DNA of 64,000 nt from Peribacillus sp. FSL H8-0477. GTDB taxonomy: Bacteria; Bacillota; Bacilli; Bacillales; DSM-1321. This document shows positions 57,953-64,000 of the stretch, piece by piece; position 1 is the first letter of the stretch, and each line of letters opens with the position of its first letter. Location: positions 930,001 to 994,000 of the forward strand of contig NZ_JBBODE010000002.1 in assembly GCF_038002765.1 (NCBI RefSeq), in the 5' to 3' direction. The notes under the pieces are model-generated. The model was not told the DNA's origin. It saw nothing but the letters and a program-made list of their open reading frames with translations, and did no database searches. Both the position numbers and the translations under genes were made by a program.

Positions 57953-59362
57953 ATGAAATCAGTCTTTATAAAAGCAGGGTTGTTAACTTGCTTATTAGTG
58001 GGAATCATTACTCAAGAAGCATCTGCTGAGTCAACATTGGCTACTAAATGCTCATTATTCGAAAAAAATACGAATCCACCTTTTCAGCAAATGAACTGTT
58101 TACTAACCAATGCCGCAATAGAGGCGGATATTCCTCCTGAAGTGGTCAAAGCAGTAGCATACCAAGAAAGCGGCTGGAGCCAATTTACAAAGAAGAATGA
58201 GCCTAATATCTCTCCAGATGTCGGTATTGGAATTATGCAGGTTACCGACACTGAGAACCTGGATGTAGAAAAGTTGAAATACGATATTACATATAATATT
58301 GAAGCTGGCGTTAAAATCCTTAACGATAAATATGCCTATGACCTTCCTAAGATAAAAGGTGCAGGAAGACATGAGATAGAAAATTGGTATTTTCCTATTA
58401 TGGCTTACAATGGGACAAAGGCTGTTAATAGTCCTGTATATAAAAGTAACGGAGAAAAAAACACAGCAGCTTATCAAGAAGAAGTTTTTTCTATAATCGA
58501 AAAAGCTAGCTTCCTAACTGGTACTAAATTGGCATCGTTTCCTTTTGAAAGTAGCGATTTTGTCTATGAATCTACTGACAATATTAAGTTTAATAAAAGT
58601 GTATATACACTGAATAACTTACATACATCTGTTTACTTTTTGAAAAAAGGAGATAAAGTCGTAGTTACAATAGATAATAGTAAACTTCGGGGTAAACCTA
58701 CTACTTCGAGTGAAGTGAAAAATACAGCTCTAAAAGATTCAATATTGACGATCAACAATGATTTTTCCTATGATGTGAAATCAACAATTGAAAATCAATT
58801 TGTATGGTTTCCTGTAAAAACAGCAGAAGGAAAATCAGGATATATATCCTCGGCTTATATTAAAAGATGGGATGCTTCCACAGCTCCTAGTAAACCCAAA
58901 GTTAATAAAATAACTGATCAAGACGTTGTAATTACTGGGAAAGCATCTTCAAATGTTAAGGTCATTGCAAAAGGTACAAAAATAATGGGTCAGAAAACAG
59001 CCAAGAATGGGATATTTAAGATAACGATTAAAAAACAGCCTGCTGGTACAAAGATTTCTATCTATGCCAAAGATGCTTCAGGAAATATAAGTGAAAGCAC
59101 ACGAATGACTGTTATTGATAAAACTCCCCCGGCAAAACCGAGTAATAATAAGGCGACTAGTAAACAAGTAACGGGGAAGAGTGAAAAAGGTGCCACTATA
59201 ACTATTCACAAAGGAAAAAAGCAAATTGGAAAAGGGACAGTAGATAAAAAAGGAAAATTTACCGTTAAAATCATAAAGCAAAAGAAGGGCACGCTGGTAA
59301 ACATAGTTGCAAAAGATAATGCAGGCAATAAAAGTAATCCATCTTCGGTAAAAGTAAAATAA
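57953..59362 (+). CDS. Secreted lytic transglycosylase with SH3-like and Ig-like domains
   Basis: 469 residues. Signal peptide MKSVFIKAGLLTCLLVGII, cut near ASAES. The SLT-type domain (about 45-190) has AVAYQESGWSQF (catalytic Glu) and GIGIMQVTD, then NIEAGVKILNDKY and FPIMAYNG. An SH3-like domain follows (about 215-295, ending FVWFPVKTAEGKSGYISSAYIK), then two Ig-like repeats (TDQDVVITGKASSNVKV..., and a Lys-rich last one ending NAGNKSNPSSVKVK). It cleaves peptidoglycan outside the cell. RBS TTGGAG. Monocistronic. Confidence 0.87.
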   Translation: MKSVFIKAGLLTCLLVGIITQEASAESTLATKCSLFEKNTNPPFQQMNCLLTNAAIEADIPPEVVKAVAYQESGWSQFTKKNEPNISPDVGIGIMQVTDTENLDVEKLKYDITYNIEAGVKILNDKYAYDLPKIKGAGRHEIENWYFPIMAYNGTKAVNSPVYKSNGEKNTAAYQEEVFSIIEKASFLTGTKLASFPFESSDFVYESTDNIKFNKSVYTLNNLHTSVYFLKKGDKVVVTIDNSKLRGKPTTSSEVKNTALKDSILTINNDFSYDVKSTIENQFVWFPVKTAEGKSGYISSAYIKRWDASTAPSKPKVNKITDQDVVITGKASSNVKVIAKGTKIMGQKTAKNGIFKITIKKQPAGTKISIYAKDASGNISESTRMTVIDKTPPAKPSNNKATSKQVTGKSEKGATITIHKGKKQIGKGTVDKKGKFTVKIIKQKKGTLVNIVAKDNAGNKSNPSSVKVK

Positions 59363-59375
59363 AAGGTAGGTGAAT

Positions 59376-59415
59376 ATAGAGAGTCTCTCCCAAAATAAAG
59401 AGACTCTCTATTCTG
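59376..59415 (+). terminator. Hairpin after the transglycosylase gene
   Basis: ATAGAGAGTCTCT (59376-59388) pairs perfectly with 59399-59411. The T-tract is short, so termination may be partial. Confidence 0.65.
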
Positions 59416-59565
59416 GTTAAGCGAAAGGTTGGGTTATATCGTTATTGTTGCTATAATGAAGAAGTATTATAAGAGTTGTATCTTATACAACAATGACGGA
59501 ACCTACTCTATGTTGTTACAGACGCTTTATCTTACTTATTTAGAATCGATTAAGGAGGATTTATT

Positions 59566-59811
59566 ATGCGAGTAGAGTTTTATAATCAAATTGGTGGAGA
59601 GTTAATCCATGGTACTGATAAATCAGATGTCAGCGCATTTATCACTCTTTTGAAAACAGTTAATGAAGTCACTATTAAAACAGGTCAACATAATATTGAA
59701 TATAAGGGAACGGTAAATGAAGTCATTTATGATATTAACTTTGATGATGAACATGACCATCCTATGGAAATAGTAAAAGTATATATATCAGATCGTAAAG
59801 GAAAACTATAA
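59566..59811 (+). CDS. Small hypothetical protein
   Basis: 81 residues, RBS AAGGAGG ideally placed. Predominantly β: MRVEFYNQIGGELIHGTDKSDVSAFITLLKTVNEVTIKTGQHNIEYKG..., with an acidic F-D-D-E-H-D-H patch near residue 63. No signal or membrane segment. It has a good terminator. I do not recognise the family. Confidence 0.65.
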   Translation: MRVEFYNQIGGELIHGTDKSDVSAFITLLKTVNEVTIKTGQHNIEYKGTVNEVIYDINFDDEHDHPMEIVKVYISDRKGKL

Positions 59812-59820
59812 GTAAAATCT

Positions 59821-59852
59821 GGACACTCTCAGCTATGAGAGTGTTTTTTTGA
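59821..59852 (+). terminator. Rho-independent terminator
   Basis: ACACTCTCA and TGAGAGTGT followed by seven T. Confidence 0.88.
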
Positions 59853-59904
59853 TTGCACAATATTTATTCTTTCTTTCCAAATCAAATCCTTTCTTACCCA
59901 TTAA

Positions 59905-59935
59905 TGCATAAATGACCCTATTCGCTCTCATACTA
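59905..59935 (+). promoter_or_regulatory. Putative sigma-G promoter of the germinant receptor operon
   Basis: TGCATA (59905-59910), an 18-base spacer and CATACTA (59929-59935), matching the sigma-G pattern (TGMATA-N17/18-CATACTA). The expected expression is in the forespore, as known for gerA-type operons. Confidence 0.65.
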
Positions 59936-59978
59936 CTAGTAGTTATTTTTTATGGAATATGCATTAGGGGGAATGGAG

Positions 59979-61445
59979 ATGTTCGGCAAAAAGAAACAGA
60001 CAGCTGTAAGAAAACCGTCTATCTCGACGCCTGTAAGTCTGGACGAGCTAAAAAAGTCTCTAGCTAATATGAGTGATGCACAGATTGATATACATGAAAC
60101 AATAAGTGGGATAAAAGTAAATCTCATTTATATAAAGTCATTAATTGATAATGAGCGTTTAAATGAGGCGATTGTTAGACCATTGATTCATGATCGTTCA
60201 ATTTCAGTAAATGAAGCAATCTTTTCTTCAACTAAAGTGAAGCTTTTTACCATGGATGAAGCAACAGTATCCTTACTAAATGGCGATATTATTTTATATG
60301 AAGTGATAACTAATCAGTGGTGGGCAGTGCCGCTGCCAAGTTCGCTTAGCCGTTCAATTGAATCTTCGGAGACAGAAACGATTTTATACGGTGCAAAAGA
60401 CAGTTTTAGTGAACAGATTGATCAGAACTTAACCCTAATCCGCAGAAGACTACCAATTATCGAATTAAAAAATGAATCCTTTAAGGTTGGCTCTTTGAGT
60501 AAAACAACAGTGGTTTTATTATATATTGATGGGTTAACCAATCCTGAGTTCATTACGAATGCAAAAGAAGAGATAAACAAAATTGATTTTGATTTTTTTT
60601 CAGATTCATCTCAAATTTCTGCATTTATGGAAAATGGGAATAACAGTGTCTTCCCGCAATTTCAGCAAACGGATCGACCGGATGTTTGTGCCAGAGCTTT
60701 AGGGCTAGGACAGTTAATTATTTTGGTTAACAATACGCCATTTGCTTTAATTGCACCGGTTACCGTTTTCGATCTTTTTAAATCACCAGAGGACTATATT
60801 AATCGATGGGTCGTCGCCAGTTTTCTACGTGTGATTCGCTATATGAGTTTTTTTCTTTCGATTGTTTTAATTCCTTTATATGTAGCACTAACAACTTATC
60901 ATTTTCAAATGATTCCATTGCAGATGTTATTTGTATTAACTGAATCTAGAAGTAAATTACCGTTTACCCCTTTTTGGGAAGCTTTTATCATGCTGGTAAT
61001 CTTAGAAATCATTAAGGAAGCAAGTTTGAGAATGCCAACAAAATCGGGACAAACGCTGGGTGTTATTGGTGGTATCGTCATTGGACAAGCTTCGGTTGAG
61101 GCTGGGTTCGCCAGCAAAATACTCATTGTTTTGGTTGGGATTGCGGCGATTGCATCATTTTTAGTTCCTAACTACATGTTGACAAAAGCCAACACATTAA
61201 TTCAATTTATTCTACTTTTAATGGCCTCCCAACTTGGGATTATAGGTATTGTTATAGGCCTTATAGGAATTATAGCGCATTTAAATGCACTGACTTCATT
61301 AAAGCAGCCTTACCTGGCACCACTAGCACCATTCTATCTAAAAGACTGGATGGATGTTTTCATCCGTGGACCTGTCGATAAAGAAAAAGAACGCCCTGAA
61401 TATTTACTCCCTTTGAAGAAATGGCGTACTAGCCGGAGGAATTGA
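59979..61445 (+). CDS. GerA-family spore germination protein (A subunit)
   Basis: 488 residues from ATG 59979 (GGGGG seven bases upstream; other in-frame ATGs at 59952 and 59973 fit the RBS less well). A large hydrophilic N-domain carries DAQIDIHETISGIKVNLIYIKSLID, then GALD-like LLNGDIILYEV and RRLPIIELKNESFKVGSLSKTTVVLLYIDG. At least four membrane helices lie from about 270, with the family stretch EASLRMPTKSGQTLGVIGGIVIGQASVEAG. A subunit of an inner-membrane germinant receptor. Confidence 0.9.
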   Translation: MFGKKKQTAVRKPSISTPVSLDELKKSLANMSDAQIDIHETISGIKVNLIYIKSLIDNERLNEAIVRPLIHDRSISVNEAIFSSTKVKLFTMDEATVSLLNGDIILYEVITNQWWAVPLPSSLSRSIESSETETILYGAKDSFSEQIDQNLTLIRRRLPIIELKNESFKVGSLSKTTVVLLYIDGLTNPEFITNAKEEINKIDFDFFSDSSQISAFMENGNNSVFPQFQQTDRPDVCARALGLGQLIILVNNTPFALIAPVTVFDLFKSPEDYINRWVVASFLRVIRYMSFFLSIVLIPLYVALTTYHFQMIPLQMLFVLTESRSKLPFTPFWEAFIMLVILEIIKEASLRMPTKSGQTLGVIGGIVIGQASVEAGFASKILIVLVGIAAIASFLVPNYMLTKANTLIQFILLLMASQLGIIGIVIGLIGIIAHLNALTSLKQPYLAPLAPFYLKDWMDVFIRGPVDKEKERPEYLLPLKKWRTSRRN

Positions 61446-61449
61446 CATT

Positions 61450-62568
61450 ATGAAGCCTTTATCATTATTTCGTAAGAGTAAACCTTTAAAAGCAGTTACC
61501 ATCTTTTTTCTTGTTAATCGATTTCAGGTTTTTTTCTTGCTTCTTGTATTTCCTGAATATATGGCTTCTCCACATTTAATTTGGTTAATTATTGTCTTGG
61601 GGCTCCTTTCTCAAGGCAATTTATTTATTCTTTCCAAGTGGTTGTCTACTACTTATGCGGCAAAAGGGTATTTGGGCTTTGTTGACTTATTTGGGGAGTG
61701 GAAACTTCGGCTGTTTACTGCTATTGCCTTGGTTCCTGTGTTAGTCAAGGTTTCTTTCCTTACCATCAATTATGTTGCAGTCACTCGACAATACATTTTC
61801 CCATCGATTAGTCCTGTATGGTTAATCGTTGTTTTTCTTTTAATTAGTATGTATGTCGCGATTAAAGGAATGGAGAATACGATTCGGTTTAGTATTATTA
61901 CTTTTTTTATCGTCATATGGATGATTTTAATGTTTCTACCTTTTTTCTTCCCGCCAAACGCCGCATGGTTTAACTTATTGCCGTTAACTTCAACTTTGTC
62001 TCATCAATCGTGGAAAGGAATAATGTTTATCTGGGCATCTTTATCAGGTCCTGAATATTTAATTTGCCTGGTTCCTTGGCTGAAACAAGACAAGAAGGTA
62101 GGAAGATATTTGACCTGGGCAAATATCTTAACCATTGGAGAATTGTTAATCGTATTGATTACTTCTCTTCTTTTCTTTGGTCAAAACTACTTAAAGTTAA
62201 TAAAGTTGCCGTATATAGAAATGACCCGTTATCTGCAAAGTCCTGTTTTTGAAAGAATTGACATGGTGGTCATTTCCTTTTACTTGTTCCACTTTGTGTT
62301 TATGATTGCCATATTACTATTATTTTTTTACGGAGGAGTACGAATTATTTTTAATAAAACAAACACTAAAACTACCCGAAAAGGGTTTTTCTTAAGTACT
62401 TTACTTATTGCTGCCTTAATCCTTTTCTTATATCAAATTTTATGGACATATGAAAATCAATTTAAAGTGTTCATGAATATTGATATTTGGGTGAGTGGAT
62501 TTACGTACTTATTTATCCCATCCTTTTTGGTTATTTACAGCAAAATAAAAGGGGGCAGCAGGAGATGA
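61450..62568 (+). CDS. GerAB-family germinant receptor permease (B subunit)
   Basis: 372 residues, about ten membrane helices, APC-superfamily fold of the endospore germination permeases. Visible landmarks: VNRFQVFFLLLVF, the middle GMENTIRFSIITFF and a later LSGPEYLICLVPWLKQDKKVGRYLTWANI. B subunits bind the germinant. It lies four bases after the A subunit and overlaps the C subunit start (ATGA). RBS CCGGAGG. Confidence 0.9.
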   Translation: MKPLSLFRKSKPLKAVTIFFLVNRFQVFFLLLVFPEYMASPHLIWLIIVLGLLSQGNLFILSKWLSTTYAAKGYLGFVDLFGEWKLRLFTAIALVPVLVKVSFLTINYVAVTRQYIFPSISPVWLIVVFLLISMYVAIKGMENTIRFSIITFFIVIWMILMFLPFFFPPNAAWFNLLPLTSTLSHQSWKGIMFIWASLSGPEYLICLVPWLKQDKKVGRYLTWANILTIGELLIVLITSLLFFGQNYLKLIKLPYIEMTRYLQSPVFERIDMVVISFYLFHFVFMIAILLLFFYGGVRIIFNKTNTKTTRKGFFLSTLLIAALILFLYQILWTYENQFKVFMNIDIWVSGFTYLFIPSFLVIYSKIKGGSRR

Positions 62569-63653
62569 ACAGAAGGGCAAAAAAGATGACCATAATTGCG
62601 ACGTTTTGCTGCTTAATTCTAACCACTTCTTGCAATTTACTACCTGAAAATAATGCAATCGAAGAAATCGCGCCCGTTATTTTTTGGTACGTAAAAAAAG
62701 GCGATAAAAAACAATTAAAGATTAGTACAGCGGTACCGCCAGTACTTAAGGAGAAGAAGCAATTATTCTCACTTGAAGTAAATCTTTTAAAACAAGGTTC
62801 AAAGGATTTTAACTTAATTTATTATCGAGAAATGAAAGTCGGACAGCTCCGGATGATCTTTATTGATGAGGAAATAGCGAAAAGTGGAGTCTTGCAACTA
62901 GTTAACAGTTTATTGATTGATCCAGATACTTCTCAGCGATTGTTTATTGTAATCGTAAAAGGGGATTTTGAATCCTATGTGAAAAAACAAATTAAGGAGA
63001 AAGAGAATACTGAATATTATCTTTACCGAATGCTTAAACATTATGAAGATCAAAATCAAGGAGAATTGACTCCAGTTAATTTGCATGATTTTAAGAAAAT
63101 GCTTTATACCCCATTATCAGACCCGTATATACCTGTTTTCAAAGCGGATCAAAATAATTTCAAGTATGAAGGAACCGCAATCTTTAAAAAAGATAAATTA
63201 GTAAAAGTATTTACTAATATGGATGATCAAGTGTTTCAATTAATAGGTACCGATAACTATCTGAAATATTTAGTTATTCCTAAACTTTCTGTCGTATTAG
63301 GTCGTGTTCAAACCACTGTCCATTTTACGTTGAATGCTGACCATTCAAAGTTGTTCGTTAACGTAAAAATGATGGGTAGGATTGAGGATTTTAAATCTCA
63401 TAACAACGGATTGAACGATGAAGAGATACAAAAGTTGAAGTATTCGATAGAAGACCATATGGAAAAAAACACTAAAAAAATGTTTAAGACTCTACAACAA
63501 GAGCATTCTGATCCTTTTCAGATAGGGACTAAAACACTGACTCCATTTGGGAAATCTTTAACCGATAAAGAATGGTACGAAAAATGGAGAAAGATGGATG
63601 TAACGGTGAACTATGAGCTTCAAATGGGACCTTTGCAAAAAGATCCAAAATAG
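62565..63653 (+). CDS. GerAC-family germinant receptor lipoprotein (C subunit)
   Basis: 362 residues from ATG 62565, overlapping the B-subunit stop; a longer frame from 62487 is inside the B gene. Lipoprotein signal MNRRAKKMTIIATFCCLILTTSC (Cys 23), as required for diacylglyceryl anchoring in this family. Domain order is Ger(x)C-like: an N-terminal α/β domain with EMKVGQLRMIFIDEEIAKSG, a middle domain with YEGTAIFKKDKLVKVF and a C-terminal GRVQTTVHFTL...DPFQIG. Completes an A-B-C receptor. Confidence 0.9.
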   Translation: MNRRAKKMTIIATFCCLILTTSCNLLPENNAIEEIAPVIFWYVKKGDKKQLKISTAVPPVLKEKKQLFSLEVNLLKQGSKDFNLIYYREMKVGQLRMIFIDEEIAKSGVLQLVNSLLIDPDTSQRLFIVIVKGDFESYVKKQIKEKENTEYYLYRMLKHYEDQNQGELTPVNLHDFKKMLYTPLSDPYIPVFKADQNNFKYEGTAIFKKDKLVKVFTNMDDQVFQLIGTDNYLKYLVIPKLSVVLGRVQTTVHFTLNADHSKLFVNVKMMGRIEDFKSHNNGLNDEEIQKLKYSIEDHMEKNTKKMFKTLQQEHSDPFQIGTKTLTPFGKSLTDKEWYEKWRKMDVTVNYELQMGPLQKDPK

Positions 63654-63759
63654 CTTCATTTACTCACTGAATAAGAATGGCGACCTTCTGTTCGTTCGAT
63701 TACGATTAAAAATAGCCTTTTCGGGGTATATAGTAGTAGTCGAAGTGGAGGAGAAGCCA

Positions 63760-63993
63760 ATGGTTGAACATAGTGCCTTACACATACGTGGGAAAAAAAT
63801 TGAGATTTCTTCTTTATTCAATAGTAAATACGGGGAATGGATATCGCGTGCAAAAATCCCTAATAGTTCTGTAATTGCCTATTGCCGAGATGAAAATCGA
63901 GTACGTGCTGAGGCAGTATGTGTGAGTAGATTACTCATTACTCTTGATGATTATGTGTTAGAAGAAAGTGATTTAGTGGAGATAGATCAATAA
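63760..63993 (+). CDS. Small hypothetical protein downstream of the ger operon
   Basis: 77 residues from ATG 63760 (GGAGGAG closely upstream; the frame is open further left but without an RBS). It has β-like character with IRGKKIEISSLFNSKYGEWISRAKIPNSS and an acidic C-terminus ending DLVEIDQ. No membrane segment. Possibly co-transcribed with the germinant receptor genes about 100 bases upstream. Family not recognised. Confidence 0.6.
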   Translation: MVEHSALHIRGKKIEISSLFNSKYGEWISRAKIPNSSVIAYCRDENRVRAEAVCVSRLLITLDDYVLEESDLVEIDQ

Positions 63994-64000
63994 AGTATAT

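Overview
The window looks like the chromosome of an endospore-forming Bacillaceae (Bacillus sensu lato, not identified to species). It is AT-rich with strong Shine-Dalgarno sites and TTG/GTG starts. It carries spore genes (spoVIF, a yjcZ-family gene, cotX/cotW-like genes, a gerA-type operon), putative sigma-K and sigma-G promoters, and the B. subtilis-like block yjcA-yjcZ-spoVIF-yjcD-yjcF-yjcG-yjcH.

Layout. 1-7.9 kb: sporulation and housekeeping yjc block, with two spore-coat genes (cotW-like, cotX) inserted between yjcD and yjcF. 8.0-11.7 kb: a tRNA-Val followed by what looks like an old integration scar and small accessory genes (SMI1/KNR4 protein, decayed lipoprotein, secreted lipoprotein nuclease, YcgL-type nucleotidyltransferase). 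12.1-14.3 kb: an unusual 684-aa protein, Rep-like in its middle and ending in an HTH domain, followed by two 22-bp-phased direct repeats. 14.4-24.5 kb: a nine-gene catabolic cluster (NDP-forming acyl-CoA synthetase, two hotdog hydratases, a thiolase-fold protein without the usual cysteine, a DUF35 partner, two acyl-CoA dehydrogenases, an aldehyde dehydrogenase and an MFS transporter). Its make-up matches the actinobacterial steroid side-chain (igr-type) module. 24.7-33.6 kb: mixed single genes, including a Tad2-like DUF2829 protein, a preQ1-II-like riboswitch with queT, a GIY-YIG/DUF2075 ATPase and a FusB-type protein. 33.8-40.5 kb: a sialic acid operon (nanA, ABC transporter without its ATPase, nanE, nanK, rpiR-type regulator). 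40.5-51.5 kb: 21-bp tandem repeats, mqo, a DUF3817-MFS fusion, mscL, an SDR, a DinB protein, an NMT1/THI5-type ABC transporter and shikimate kinase. 51.9-57.7 kb: a complete-looking thiazole/oxazole-modified microcin (TOMM) cluster of the heterocycloanthracin/sonorensin type. 57.9-64 kb: a secreted lytic transglycosylase and a tricistronic spore germinant receptor operon behind a sigma-G-type promoter.

How genes work together. In the catabolic cluster an acid would be activated to its CoA thioester, dehydrogenated by a two-subunit ACAD and hydrated by the paired hydratases. It would then be cleaved by the DUF35/thiolase-fold pair, possibly by retro-aldol chemistry, which would explain the neighbouring aldehyde dehydrogenase. 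In the TOMM cluster an 80-aa precursor with ten cysteines spaced every third residue would be cyclised by the ThiF-like and YcaO proteins and oxidised by a double-domain SagB dehydrogenase. No exporter or immunity gene is recognisable beside it.

All assignments rest on reading the sequence and on family knowledge. No search was run.
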